Below, piece after piece: positions 22,691-34,038 of a stretch of DNA of 64,000 bases. The position numbers and the translations under genes are program-made. The number at the start of each line of letters is the position of its first letter. Positions within the stretch are counted from its first letter, which is position 1. Source of the DNA: Marchantia polymorpha subsp. ruderalis (taxonomy: Eukaryota; Streptophyta; Marchantiopsida; Marchantiales; Marchantiaceae); contig AP031352.1 of assembly GCA_037833965.1 (NCBI GenBank), positions 24,842,501 to 24,906,500 of the forward strand, written 5' to 3'. Under the pieces are notes generated by a model. It did no database searches. It worked only from the letters and a program-made list of their open reading frames with translations, and had not been told where the DNA came from.

Positions 22691-24700
22691 GACTCTAGCT
22701 GACTCGGCTGTTACCACGCTTGTCAAGTTCCTATCTTACTTACTTACTTATCCTACTAAGAGCGGCTAACACTTTCAATTCCAGGTTCTTCTTTGTCTCC
22801 TTTAAAGCAGAGATGAACAAATCAAGCTTCATGCCTAACTGCCGCTATACCTCTACACTACTAGCTATCAATTCCGTCACCCGACGCTCCACCTCTTTCA
22901 ACTTCATCCAATTGAGCGTCTCGGTTTTCCATTCTACATAACCGCGAAGACATTGGTTTACCTTCGCACACAATGCCGTATCAGTCTGCCCCTCTAACTT
23001 TTGGTTCTTCGACTCCGTTTCCAGCAATCTAGACTATGCCGAGATCAATTGCTTCTCAATTGTTGGCAGTTGAGATCACATCTTGTTACAATCTACATCC
23101 AATCTCTCTCTCTCCTTCAAATCCAAAGACCCAACAGCTTCATAATCCGCCAACTCCTTCACCGGCAATTCTACTGCGTGCAATTGATCGCGCTTCACTG
23201 GATCCATCATCAGCTCATCCACGCGACAAGATTTCTTATTGAATTTCACTCTTGACGCCTCCAATCTGTCCCAAAGATCTACTATCGCATTTCGCGCATT
23301 CTTAATGTCAACCAAAAGGTTCGTGCAATCACGCTCTGACGTCGCAAGAAGGTTCTTCTCCGCTGCCAAACTTGTGTACACGGTTCATTGCCTCGAAGGT
23401 TGGCGTCCATAACTCGAGATCTCCATCTCTGTATCATCTCCTTGCTTGTCTACTTCCTTTTGCGGATCTTCGGCGAGCATTGCTGAAGGTCTTCACTCCA
23501 AAGGCCAAAGGTTCTTCGTTAAAAGTCCCTCTTCCTTCGTTCAAAGTCCCTCTTCCTTCGTTCCTATAATTTCCGCTTCTATTTCCGCCCACTCCGCTGA
23601 AGTTATCCGGCCCTGATATGCTGCTTTGCTACATTCCGTGCTTACTTCTTCCTCACTCAGAAGCCGTCTCGCCTTCATCTTGCTACAAGCACGCACATTT
23701 GCCGATCTCATCTTCGTAGAAACTAGCCTTTAAACTCAAATTCCGACATGGTGATCAGTCGTCTCTAAAATTGCGGCTCGTTGCAATTTTGTCTTCTTCT
23801 TTGGTCGTTCCTCTATCTCGTCCGCCGACTTGTCGGCTTTGGCCAAAGGCAATGCAAGCGCAATATCATCCTCCTCGCTGACAATCTCATTGCCTTCTAG
23901 CGTGATCTCGCCGCCTGCTGTAGCCGTTTTATGCGGAATTTGCTTCTCCTCGGATGTAATCAACAAATCCATCCCTCGGTAAAAGTTGATGAAGAATAGT
24001 GACAGATAATTCATTGATACTCCGAATGCCTCGCCAATGTGTTGGCGTGTAGTATACCACATGATGCATGCATAGTGAATAAACATTTTTGCCACTGTGC
24101 GCTTCACAAATGCGACCTGCCATGTCGCCATGTAAGTTGTTCGTGAGGGCCGAAGGATCTGCATGAGATCCTTCGGATCTCATTGAACTTCGAATTTGAG
24201 AATGCACTCTCGCGTAACGTTGACACTGAGCTTATGTTTTTTCCGGATGTTATTCGCCGCCCTAAAGGCGTCGCAAAATTGTGCGAATTGAAGATACAAG
24301 TGCTTGAATTTCTATCCTGTTCGACGTTGTCTTTTACTTTGCCAAAGATCCTTTGTCTGTAACACCGAAGGCATTAACGTCAAAGTCCGAAGACTCTTCG
24401 CCGAAGACGGTACTCGATCTTTGTCGAAGCATGTTCCACGATGCATACCTTCTCATTACAAGATTCCCTTGTCCATTTCCAGCTTTCTTGGGCTCATTGG
24501 AACGAGCACGCCGAGCGGTACCTACCGTGTACTTGTCTATCCACTATTTCTACCTAGCATTTACTCCAAAATTCCCTATTTACTCTTCTTTTTACTACTC
24601 CTTTTTTAAAAGTTTGAAATTGCTAGTACTTTACTTCTCAAACTTCATCTTTTCATAAAAAATGAAAAAACTACAAAACCACACAAAGCATGTTTTAATG
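22691..24700 (-). pseudogene. Degenerate copy B of the liverwort-type coding repeat
   Basis: On the minus strand the N-terminal side (about 24340-24170) is badly broken. It is followed at 24164-23736 by MQILRPSRTTYMATWQVAFV, FINFYRGMDLLITSEEK and an acidic/basic low-complexity stretch (PKKKTK). A KMRSANVRACSKMKARRLL segment at about 23720-23660 corresponds to copy A near 600-645. The C-terminal half is a predicted coiled coil (23381-23076: CTNLLVDIKNARNAIVDLW; 23027-22845: CLRGYVEWKTETLNWMKL) ending in further heptad-like sequence to about 22720. The upstream flank at 24420-24700 matches the flank of copy C almost throughout. Frameshifts disable it. Its function is unknown. Confidence 0.6.
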
Positions 24701-24846
24701 TTTGAAAAACTTACTCTTGAGTTGTTTTGCACCTCCATTTTTGATCTATTCCTAACATGGAAGTCAAGGCTTGAACTAGGTGAGCCAAATCTTTCACAAA
24801 TCTACAATAGGAATCAAATGAGACCTAGAAAATTCTTCAACTTACT

Positions 24847-24857
24847 TTGATACCATA
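24847..24857 (-). promoter_or_regulatory. Possible retroelement primer binding site
   Basis: On the minus strand this reads TGGTATCAAAG, close to the TGGTATCAGAG that many plant retroelements use to pair with initiator tRNA-Met. No matching LTR end was recognised directly upstream, so this is tentative. Confidence 0.25.
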
Positions 24858-24899
24858 TGTTGTTCATTTCTAAATGATCTCTATCTTCTTCATACGGTT

Positions 24900-25720
24900 G
24901 TAACTCTCTGACCCAAGTAATATACTTCTAAGTTGCCAAATTCACATTTTGAAGTTTTGGCATACCATTGATTGTCTCTCAAAACTTGAAATTATTCTTG
25001 TAAATGACGTCTATAATCACTCAAAGTTTTGCTATACATCAATATATCATCTAGAAAAACAATGACAGATTTATCTAGATGAGAGCGAAAGATATTTTTC
25101 ATCACCGCCATGAATGTAGATGATGCATTAGTGATACCAAAAGGCATCACTAGATACTCGAAGTGGCCATACCTAGTACAAAAGGCTGCTTGTGAACATC
25201 TTCATCTACGATTGGAATTTGATTATAGCCGTTTCTCAAAGCTAGCTTGGTGAAGTACTTCGCTCCTTGAAGTTGATCAAACAAATCATTCATACCCGGT
25301 AATGGAAATTTTTTTTTCATCGTTTGGTGATTGAACCCTCGATAGTCAATGCATAGTCTCCTTGATCCATACTTTTCTTTACAAAGAGCACTAGAGCTCC
25401 ATAAGGTGAAACACTTGATTGAATGAATCTCTTGCTCAAAATCTCCTCCACTCGAACTTTGCATTCTTCCAATCCGTTTGGAACTAAACAAAATAGAGCT
25501 TTGCAAGTTGGTGTACTTCCAGGTTACACCTCAATCTTGTGATTTATTCGCCTCTTTTGTGATAATCTTGCAAGTAGATCATATGCAAAAACATCTTTAT
25601 ACTCCATAAAAATATCATGTATTTTGATATGTAAAGTTTATAAAATCGTCATAAAATCTACACCCATCAAGCCACAAGGTATATCCAAAAATGATGTTTT
25701 TTCATGCAACAAAAGTGAAT
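24900..25720 (-). mobile_element. Ty3/gypsy reverse transcriptase fragment
   Basis: Minus-strand frames with shifts give the N-terminal part of gypsy reverse transcriptase: KRRINHKIEV, then SVSPYGALVLFVKKS, SRRLCIDYRGFNHQT, FPLPGMNDLFDQLQGAKYF and LRNGYNQI. Below 25150 come EYLVMPFGITNASSTFM, the catalytic VFLDDILMYSK (the usual YxDD as FLDD) and WYAKTSKCEFG. The frame is broken at least near 25150 and 25400. No RNase H follows in place, so it is an isolated fragment. Confidence 0.8.
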
Positions 25721-26094
25721 ATCAAATATGTTAGGAATTGACTTGTGCGGTCCTAGATGCATGTCAAGTTAGTACATATTTGAAAAACTACAGTTTCCTC
25801 CTTCTTCCCTCTCTCTACATGCAGATCAATGATCTCTGCCAGCCTCTATACACTTTTTTAACTACACTTCATCATCACTCACTTGCTATTCCATGATGGG
25901 TAATTCACATTCAAGAAAAGAACAAGGTCGCTCTTATACCATTATAATTAGAGAAGCTCACTCAAATATGAAAACATAAAATTCTAAAAATGAGAGATAC
26001 CAACAATGGTTTTATAGTCTCTTAAATAACTCTTAAGTACAAAGAAATAAATCTTATTCCCATCATTCATTTCACTCCTATTGGATGGATGACG
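25721..26094. other. AT-rich spacer
   Basis: No motif was recognised. It may be decayed protease or gag sequence upstream of the reverse transcriptase fragment, but I cannot show this. Confidence 0.35.
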
Positions 26095-26265
26095 TGGCGG
26101 ATAAGCCTAACAAGCACACAGATTGCTGACGTGGTGTTCCCAACTAACAAAGTAACTAATACACTCAATCCTTATCTAATAAGCATGCAAATGGCTGACA
26201 TGATGTTGTCAACTAACACACTTATACTTTATCTAACAAGCATGCGGATTGCTAACGTGGCAATT
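26095..26265. repeat. Three degenerate tandem repeats of about 57-69 bp
   Basis: A motif near TCTAACAAGCATGC[GA]GATTGCT with ACGTGGTG recurs with AAGCA at 26112, 26181 and 26238. Spacing is 69 then 57 bases, so the array is old and irregular. Confidence 0.55.
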
Positions 26266-26502
26266 ATGACTAGTGCAAGCTATTATAGCTATATAAACAT
26301 TTTGAGTAACTTCTACCTTAGTTCTAACTAGAAAAATATAGTTTCATACATTAGACCAAGGAGAAGTTGTTGATAACTCAAAATTGATAATATAGCATGG
26401 ATGTGCTCATCACAGAGAGTTGATTTTTGAGGTAGTAGATCATGTTTGATTATCTACAATAAATTGATCTCTTGTAAGAACACCAAAGTTTAATGCTAGA
26501 TT

Positions 26503-26583
26503 TATGAGAAATTTGCTTGATGGGACTCCATAAGAATGCAGACTACTTGATGGGATACTTTTACCCGATGGGAACTTTCGACA
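26503..26583. repeat. Left arm of an 80-bp inverted repeat
   Basis: The reverse complement of this stretch (GAGAAATTTGCTTGATGGGA to ACCCGATGGGA) matches 28726-28814 with small gaps. The two arms enclose copy C and a gypsy-type LTR. Confidence 0.65.
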
Positions 26584-26765
26584 GCAGTTGAGTCCACCGT
26601 CATAGTTCTACTGGAAGTTCTTGTAATTGCTTTCAATCCGGGTTAGAAAAAGCAATGCGGCTCTTTGTTGAAAAGTGACTTCCCCTCACATGCACTTCAC
26701 AAACCAAAATACGCAACTTATGTGACTTCTGTTGTAATGACAAAGAATTATCAAAATGAAGCCTA

Positions 26766-27740
26766 ATGGTAAATACCCGATCCCACGAGGACAAAAATAA
26801 CACCAGAGAATCCGCATCAGTGCCACAGCCACATTTCTTATCATCGGATCGCAGTTATTCGTCGTTCGTCATCCGTTCTTGCGCGAGCAAGAACGTCGAG
26901 AGCGAGCGAGGCGTCTTGAATAGCAGCGCAAACGTCTTTTCTTCCGCACGGGTCTCTTTCACACTCTCACTGTCATAAGCGTAATCACCATCTTGTGTTC
27001 ATTGCTCAATGGTCCAGCTTGTCGGGTTGTCACGAAGGTGCTCAACATCCGGCGCGCGTCCTTTGTGCCACTCCTGCACAATTGCCGTGGAAACTCAATT
27101 TCAATTTCACAGCAAAAAATTGAGCTTGGCAGCTATTGATTTGTTCCTATACGCTCGTAGTTTAAATTCAGGCATCTTCAATGCTGACAATCAAAGTACT
27201 AAAGATCGCATCATCGCTACGCTCTCAATTTCTCATTCATGCTTCTCATTGAGCTCCGAGTTTGCAAAATGTCGGCGCAAAACTCTAGTTTTTGCCAATG
27301 TAATTCAACGCCATAATTGCATCGTCAACTCGTGCGAATTGACAATACAAGTGTTTGAATTTCCTTCCTGTTCGATGTCATTTTTCACCTCGCCGAAGAT
27401 CCTTCGCTAAAGTCCATTTTGATGTAACGTCAAAGTCTAAAGGCTCTTTGCTGAAGGCGATACTGTGCCTTCGTCGGATCATGTACTCTACTGCATACAT
27501 TCATAACTCAAGATTACCTTACTTGTTTTTGGTGTTCTTGGGCTCATTGGAATGAGCACACCAAGCTCTATCTATTAGATACCCGTCTGTCCACTACTCC
27601 TACTTATTGTCTACTCCAAAATTCACTATTTACTCTACTTCTAACTATTTCTATCGTTAAAGTTTGAAAATACTAGTCTTCTACTTCTCAAACTTACTCT
27701 ATCCAAAAAAAATGAAAAACTACATTAACATATTAACCAA
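26766..27740 (-). pseudogene. Degenerate copy C of the liverwort-type coding repeat (N-terminal half)
   Basis: On the minus strand the landmarks of copy A recur: a VSTAIVQEWHKGRAPDVEHL stretch (about 27090-27030), YAYDSESVKETRAEE (about 26990-26945) and VAVALMRIL at about 26830-26800. The 5' side (27420-27300) matches the start of copy B, including TGCGAATTG. The noncoding flank at 27480-27740 matches 24420-24700 of copy B in detail, including TTCTTGGGCTCATTGGAA. The central and coiled-coil parts are missing. Stops such as those near 27100 show that it is dead. Confidence 0.6.
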
Positions 27741-27964
27741 GAGTTTTAGGAAAAAAAGTATGGAGTAAATAGATTACGCCCATACATTAGAACTGTAAAA
27801 TCATTATGAGACGTGAGAAACAAATCTCTTACATGAGGAAGGTTGGAAGCCATGAGAAATATGACTATCTTAAATTCGGGAAGAATTTTTCTTTTCATTG
27901 AAGTGAAAACAAAGCAATTACAAGAACATAACTGACGGTGATCTGTCGGAGGGATCTGTAAGAC

Positions 27965-28738
27965 CTTATGTTGTATGTGTGAACTAGAACTAGAATTAGC
28001 CAAGGAGTTAATCATGGTTATGATAGTTATGACTAAATCTAGCTAGTTATGACTAAGTCTAGCTAGTTTAGCTATAATGTGTATATTTGGCGGAATAACT
28101 AGTGAAGTTCTAGAAGATTTGAGCGAGCATTTCTGTTTTGTCTTGTACAAAAGTCTAGATTTGAAGAGAAATTTTTTTTGACTTCATGTTTAGTTTTGAT
28201 TAGGTTTGACTAAGTAAGGAGTACTCCATTGGTTAGACTAAGTCTTATGTTGCCTTAGTGAGAAGTGGAAGTTCTAGAAGTTGGAAAGACACAAATAGCA
28301 TATCGTCACCTCAATCTAAGAATTAATAAACATCTAAAAGGTTTAGGAGGCCAATAGCATGTTGCCCCTTATTGATAACGTGTCAATCTTACTATTAATT
28401 ACCTTTGTAAAAGTAAGTTAGATAAAAATTACCATTTGTTACTATGGTAAATTCTCAAGTAGTATATATAGAAAGGTAGGGAAGAACCTCTCCAGCAAGT
28501 TTGGAGAGTTCATATGTAGACTTGTTTCATATATGAAAGAGTGACAAATTTTCTGTACCTTGGAGTGTTGATGTGTGTTTGAGTTAGAGTGATATCTTGA
28601 GAGATTGTGTGAGAAGGTGTTTTGGGCTATGAGTATGTAGAGGAATCCTAGTCTTCTAGAACCATAATGAGCTACCAAAAAGCCATCTGAGATAAACTTG
28701 AGTGAGAGTCAGCCCGGATGTTGCAGGTCCCATCGGGT
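27965..28738 (+). mobile_element. Gypsy-family LTR, plus strand
   Basis: It begins ATGTTGTATGTGTGAACTAG and ends GCCCGGATGTTGCA near 28725, matching the minus-strand LTRs at 17262-17855 and 18196-18985. A TATATATAGAAAGG promoter-like element lies near 28466 and a T-rich downstream region follows. It is adjacent to, but not clearly part of, the chromodomain fragment that follows. Confidence 0.65.
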
Positions 28739-28814
28739 AAAATGGAACGTATTGGTTCCCATCAAGTAGTTAGCATTTTGATGGGGTCCCATCAAGCAAA
28801 TTTCTCCTAGATTT
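28726..28814. repeat. Right arm of the 80-bp inverted repeat
   Basis: It reads GTCCCATCGGGTAAAA and later TCCCATCAAGCAAATTTCTC, the inverse of 26503-26583 with short gaps. It overlaps the LTR end by about 12 bases. Confidence 0.65.
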
Positions 28815-28844
28815 ATTGATCCATAAAAAATGAAACGTGTTGAT

Positions 28845-29160
28845 GAAAGGTTATATAAGTTGAAACTTCCATCACACTTGAAAATACATCCGAGTATTCA
28901 TGTGTCATAACCAAAAGAAAACAATCAAAACAATTCACCAACCTTGAGAGATGACCATGATGAGTTTGAGATAGAAATGATACTCAAGAAGCGTATTCAA
29001 GGTCAAAATATCCCAAAGTAGAGTATTTGATTCAATGAAAATATTATCCATCATATGAATCAACTTGAAAACCAACTTCAAAATTTTTTAAAAACACCTT
29101 CAATAGTTAAAGAGTTGGAACGTATGTGCAATTAGGACGTTGAATCTTAAAAGTAGGGAG
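28845..29160 (+). mobile_element. Chromovirus-type integrase C-terminus with chromodomain, degenerate
   Basis: The translation gives YKLKLPSHLKIHPSIHVS, the GPY/F-adjacent end of a gypsy integrase. It is followed by DEFEIEMILKKR and, after shifts, a NENIIHHMNQLENQL stretch. This matches the order of a chromodomain (E.E.E.IL.RR, then a WEP.E.L-like region with the W lost). A GTAGGGAGAT purine tract at about 29152-29161 could mark the start of the 3' LTR. This is a different gypsy lineage from the elements at 17-22 kb. Confidence 0.65.
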
Positions 29161-31200
29161 ATTTGCAACTATCTTTAGTTAGTTAGAACTAAAGTATAGG
29201 TTATTCAAGATTGAGTAAAATATATGATAGTCAAATAACTATAGTATCATATCAATAATTCGTTTGTTCATTAGATTTATTTGCCATGTCATCAATTCAC
29301 TAGGAGTGAATTGAATGGTGGTATTTATCTTCATTTATGTGGTTGAAGTATCTACATAAGGAAGAATATAATCATTCTATGTATCTTATTTTGAGAGCTT
29401 AGGTTTTATTTTTAAATGATTTTTTTTCTAAACCCTAGTGTTGTAATGATAAATCATTTTTTTTTTGCATTTATTCAAATCACATTCAAGACATTGTAAG
29501 TTAATGACATTGTCATCTTGTAGCAATCAATTGAACTGGACAACTTGATGACAGAAATATGGTGTGGAATTGATATTCATTTGACACACAATGACTGGTT
29601 GTTTGATGATGTTGAGGAGCTTGAAGCTCACGAGCATTGTTGCACGGCAAGTTTGCATGCCGACATTGTTAAGTTTCCGATGCAAAAATTTATCAATGAT
29701 ATTCTAGATAGGTTGCAAATTCATGTCAAAATACATAGATTAACAGAGTATATTGATCAAATTAAAGAAGATTACTAAGAGTTGCTGCACACTCTAAAAA
29801 ACGAGCATAATGTCAAGACTACGCTTTAAAATCATGACAAAAAAAAGTTTTCAACAAGATTTAGAATTTGATCAAATGAATTAAGAAAGACAATTACACT
29901 CATTTTGTAATGTTGAAAAATTTCAATGGTGATCTGATAATAGTCTTAGCAAACACATGCTCTGCCAAATTTGACTTCTTTGTCATGAAATGAAAAAAAA
30001 CAATTGTCAAACAAATTTGCAATGCCTATATCTTGCTCGCATCATGCACGTGCATCAGTACATTATTTTAAAAGCATTATTTTCATGATATCAATACAAA
30101 TGTCACAAATGGCAATTTTTCAGAATTATTGGATGCCATAATAAACAAAAAGGTGGCATAAGTTTTTTTATAAGAGGTCAATCTTTCTTTTCAAACCTTC
30201 TCTTGAATTTTTCCAAGAATTATTCAAGGTTTGCCGAAAATCAAAATTATGCAATTTTGGTAATTTGTGATTCAATGAGTTCAACTTGTGTTTCTTTATT
30301 CTGAATATCTGTGTGGTTGGAGACAAAAATAAAATCAATATTGATTGATAAAATGTTTTGATTGATCTATGTCAAATTTCTTTAGCAGACTTACTTGAGA
30401 TGATTTTGTTGCTTGTGAAACTAGATTTGCTACCAAAGTTGAAACATGGATTGAAGCACAATTAACTTGGAGCTATTTCATGACATTTTGTAGTCATACA
30501 TTTCGCAGCATGACTATTACAATATGTTGGATGTTGGAAGTGTAACTTGTCTCAAATGTGATACATTTGGAGGTTTACAAGTAAATGAAGTAGCAAATCT
30601 TCACGTCATGTACTCTCAGGCAATAATGGAAAATAAAGATCTGGAAATTTTGGATCAAGAGTGATAATTAATTCTCGTCAAATTTTTACAATTGAGTGCT
30701 ATTTTTTCAAAATAGCACTCAAAGTGAAAAAATTGGAAGTTGTAACACTCAAAGTGAAAAAATTTAAAGTAGTAACACTTGAAACAAGAAAATAAAAATA
30801 ATTGAAGTGAGAAAACTGGAAGTGGTATTGATATTAGTACTGTAAATACAATGATGTTGACAAAAATGAGATACAATGTCTCGAAACTCTCCGAATTTAA
30901 TGCTAGTATGTTATTAATAACTCTAAAGTTGGAAAATTGTCATTGCATCAAAAGTTGAAAAAAGTTGAAATCATTTTCAAAGTTGCAAAAAATGTACACC
31001 GACTCCACACAATCATTGGTTTTGTATATCAAGTCAATAACAATTACACACTTGACTTGATATTGTTATGTTTATTTGCAAGATAAATAAATACATGTTA
31101 AATTTATGATAGATGTATTGGAAAGATGTGGTATGAATTCTCAAGTGATTCAAGATGATTAAAAGTTATGGTCTTTAATTTGATAATTTATTCAAAATGC
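29161..31200 (+). other. AT-rich decayed repeat zone
   Basis: After the chromodomain fragment a probable LTR of unknown length begins. Frames such as 29545-29778 (77 residues, acidic, no known motif) cannot be assigned. The zone probably contains gag-like and other decayed retroelement sequence, because a copia RNase H follows at 31200. No tRNA or intact gene was seen. Confidence 0.4.
30716..30790. repeat. 30-bp tandem repeat, two and a half copies
   Basis: CACTCAAAGTGAAAAAATT begins at 30716 and repeats at 30746, with a decayed third start at 30776. The period is exactly 30 bases. Confidence 0.7.
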
Positions 31201-31680
31201 TAAATCCTTGTTAGATTATGGACAACAAAAATCTTTGATTGAATATGTGTTTATATTTGATGATGGATGATAAACTGAAAATATTTGTAGATTAGTCACC
31301 AAAAAAAGTTCAAATATGTGATGGCAGCAAAATATGTGATGGCAGCAAGAGCAACCAAGTAGATTATTTGATTGGATAAAGCTATCATTGAGATTGAATT
31401 GAAACATGAGTGTCATTTTTTATTGTGATAATTAGAATGCATTATTTTTTCTAACAAACCAAATGTTGGAGACGGAAGTGAAGCACATTGATAACCTATA
31501 TCTCTTTATTAGAGATGTAATTTTGATTAGAAAGTTGAGGTATTCAAAATTAACATTAGCCTCAATCTAGCTGATGCATTGATTAAAAATTAATCTTTCA
31601 GATAGTTTGAAATACGTTGTGCTCCTTTGCAAGTTTCACATGGAAATAAAAAGTAGAATGTGAATAGAATTTTGTTATAT
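31200..31680 (+). mobile_element. Second Ty1/copia RNase H remnant, plus strand
   Basis: Frames with stops give QQKSLIEYVFIFDDG, MAAKYVMAARAT, a DKAIIEIELKHECHFLL stretch and TEVKHIDNLYLFIRDVIL, followed by a decayed LADALIKN. These follow the copia RNase H order (TGYVFTL, EAEYMAATEA, W-aliphatic, HID-YHFI, NPAD-LTK). It is more diverged than the copy at 2.9-3.5 kb. Confidence 0.65.
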
Positions 31681-32560
31681 ATATTATATCTACAATTAAG
31701 TTCTTGTTTTCCTCAAGTTTACAAAGATACATGTGTATGTTTTTTTGATGATTTTTTCTAGAGTAACCATATGAATATTACAGATTGATATGTATATAAT
31801 TACTCTACAAAAGGTTAAAAATGGGATTTTAAAATGCTAACTAAAGTTTTGATTATGTTTTTGAAGACGATCATGACTTGAATGAGCTTAGGGTACACAT
31901 TTTGCGGAGTTAATTCGAATTTTGGTTAGATTAATACCAATTACTTAAACTGGTATATTTTTCCATATATAAAAAATTTGACCCAAGTTCAGCAACACAA
32001 TCAAGGTTTTTTGGTTTGTAAAGTCAGAATTGTTTCAGTTGGTGTAATTTGCATTGATGAACCGCTGGTGTCTTTGTGACGGTTGTGTACTTGTATATCG
32101 TTCGCGAAATTAATGCTTGTTTGCTATTGTACACAATTAAAAAATTTATACATTATTACAGATGTTCATTTGATAAATTTAATCTAATCTAATTTTTTAA
32201 TGTGCATTAAAGTGATTACCAATTTCATGATTTGTTCACGTTTGGATCATAATGTTAAAAAAATGTAAGCCTTTATACATGATCAGTAGTATTAGGTTTA
32301 ACCAAAATTTTCGCCAAATGAAAGTTACATTTAACTAACATTCAATGATATTTGAACTGCGAAGAAATTAAATTTTAGCGATATCTACTTAATGTTTCAT
32401 ATTCTTTTGATAAAAACTATCTTATAGCAATGGCGCATATCAAATTAATAATATTTTGTGTTCAAAATAATCAAGACGTTTGACTTATCAAAAGGTCCAT
32501 GCATAAATATAAATATCTTCAAGGACGGTCAGTGATTGTTGTTTAAATGGAGGCTATGTG
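31681..32560. other. AT-rich spacer, possibly the copia LTR
   Basis: AT-rich with no ORF. A 3' LTR would be expected here but I could not pair it with another copy. Confidence 0.35.
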
Positions 32561-33420
32561 TTTGCTAGTTCACAATATATCAAAAGTTCGTAGAAAAGTT
32601 TCGACACTCTTGGTGGTCGCTTGCATTACAGTGATTAGCGATCTTCACGGGACAGATGAGTTTGTTGAAGTCATTCTGAACTGCGCTTCGTAAGTACAGT
32701 ACGTCGTTGTATTTGCATGCTTCATAATTTAACCGTGGTCTCAGATCCATGCCACCAGGTGAACATACGTCTACCATGTAATACAGAAGACTGTCGTGTG
32801 GCGGTTTTTGTTTTAATCGCGTCGTTCTTCCTACATGCGATATCAGAGTCCCATAATGGATACAACTTGTCTCTTGTGCCCTTTGGTTTCCATAGCTTTA
32901 CGACTGGATGGGTCTGCGCAGTTGTTTCGCCTCAGTACTCGGGGCCGCCTGTGCTTTTCCCGTTCGCCTTGAAGAGTTCGGATTTGACAGGCAGAAGTAT
33001 CAGATGCGGATTCTGGAGGCATCAAATAGAAGAGATAATGCAGGAAGATGCACCTCTCATATCCGTGGCCTTGAGCCTCGTACAAGGCAGAAGAAAGAGG
33101 AATGGAAAGTCGGGCCCCGAGCGGGAATAGGGAAAGAAACACTCACCACAGATCCCATTACATGGCACGGGCCTGGACGCTGAAGCTTCTGGACCACAAG
33201 AAGGAAGCACGGCCTGCGCAGGGGCATGCATTCGAACATACACGGCAACTGAAGCACAAGAGCGAGCGAGGCCCAAGATAAGGGAGGAATGATGCATTGC
33301 CAGCTTCGGGTTCAGTGTCCATCGCAGACGAAACAAGGCTCGTGGATTTGAGTGATCGATACCGCGCGAGGGTCGTCTTGCCGGACTGCGCGAGGGACAG
33401 AAGCGAGTAGACAGGCAGCC
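32561..33420 (+). promoter_or_regulatory. Upstream region and 5' leader of the thioredoxin f gene
   Basis: Composition rises from AT-rich to about balanced or GC-rich from 32900 onward. The overlapping short ORFs on both strands show no motif and are taken as chance. No TATA box was convincing. The ATG at 33421 sits in CAGCCATGGC, a strong plant initiation context. Confidence 0.4.
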
Positions 33421-34038
33421 ATGGCAATGCATGTTATGGTTGCGCACGGTACAGTGGTTTCTTTGTCACCTTTGGCGCTGTCGGGAGGCTCATTTGCCGA
33501 GAGCAGGAGGGTGCTCGCAGCAGTGGCCGGTTGTGGTGTGACTAGGGGTGATTTGCATGGATCGTTGCAACATGTAGCAGCAGAATCGCGCGCAGGACTG
33601 TCGACGAGGAGACAGAGCAGGGGAATTCGTACCAGGGCCGAGCAAACAGGTGGGGGAGATGGCTCCGCCGCCACAACCGTGATAGATGGGGCTCTTGTCC
33701 AAGTCGAAGGAGGAATCACAGAGGTTGACAAAGATACTTTCTGGCCGCTGGTTAAGTCTGCGGGAGAGAAAGTCGTGGTGTTGGACATGTACACTCAGTG
33801 GTGCGGGCCTTGTAAGCTGATGCTCCCCAAACTCCAGGCCCTCGCTGCAACCATGGATGATGTCATTTTCTGCAAGCTCGACTGCAATCAAGATAACAAG
33901 CCCTTGGCCAAGGAGCTGGGAATCAAAGTTGTTCCCACTTTTAAGATTTTCAAATCTGACACATTGGTGGGCAGCGTCTCCGGGGCCAAATACGATGACC
34001 TAGTCAAGGCAATTGAAAGTGCTCGTTCTGGTCAATAA
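33421..34038 (+). CDS. TRXF: Thioredoxin f-type, chloroplast precursor (intronless)
   Basis: Thioredoxin f receives electrons from ferredoxin-thioredoxin reductase in the stroma and reduces regulatory disulfides of Calvin-cycle enzymes and the plastid ATP synthase. The frame encodes 205 residues. Residues 1 to about 75 are Ser/Ala/Arg-rich with few acids, a chloroplast transit peptide probably cut near IRTRA. The mature domain begins VEGGITEVDKDTFWPLV and carries WCGPCK at 127-132, the cis-proline segment VVPTF at 171-175 and a C-terminal YDDLVKAIESA helix. The extra cysteine of f-type thioredoxins is present (KLDCNQ, C155), with another cysteine at 151. LDMYTQWCGPCK and GAKYDDLV are close to the f signature and unlike m, x, y or z types. 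The ATG at 33421 is the first in-frame start; an upstream GTG at 33352 is not expected to be used. No intron interrupts it. Confidence 0.93.
   Translation: MAMHVMVAHGTVVSLSPLALSGGSFAESRRVLAAVAGCGVTRGDLHGSLQHVAAESRAGLSTRRQSRGIRTRAEQTGGGDGSAATTVIDGALVQVEGGITEVDKDTFWPLVKSAGEKVVVLDMYTQWCGPCKLMLPKLQALAATMDDVIFCKLDCNQDNKPLAKELGIKVVPTFKIFKSDTLVGSVSGAKYDDLVKAIESARSGQ

Noticed and set aside
32843..33447. Minus-strand ORFs over the thioredoxin leader
   Set aside because: They overlap each other in different frames and carry no domain. They are shadows of the GC-rich leader.
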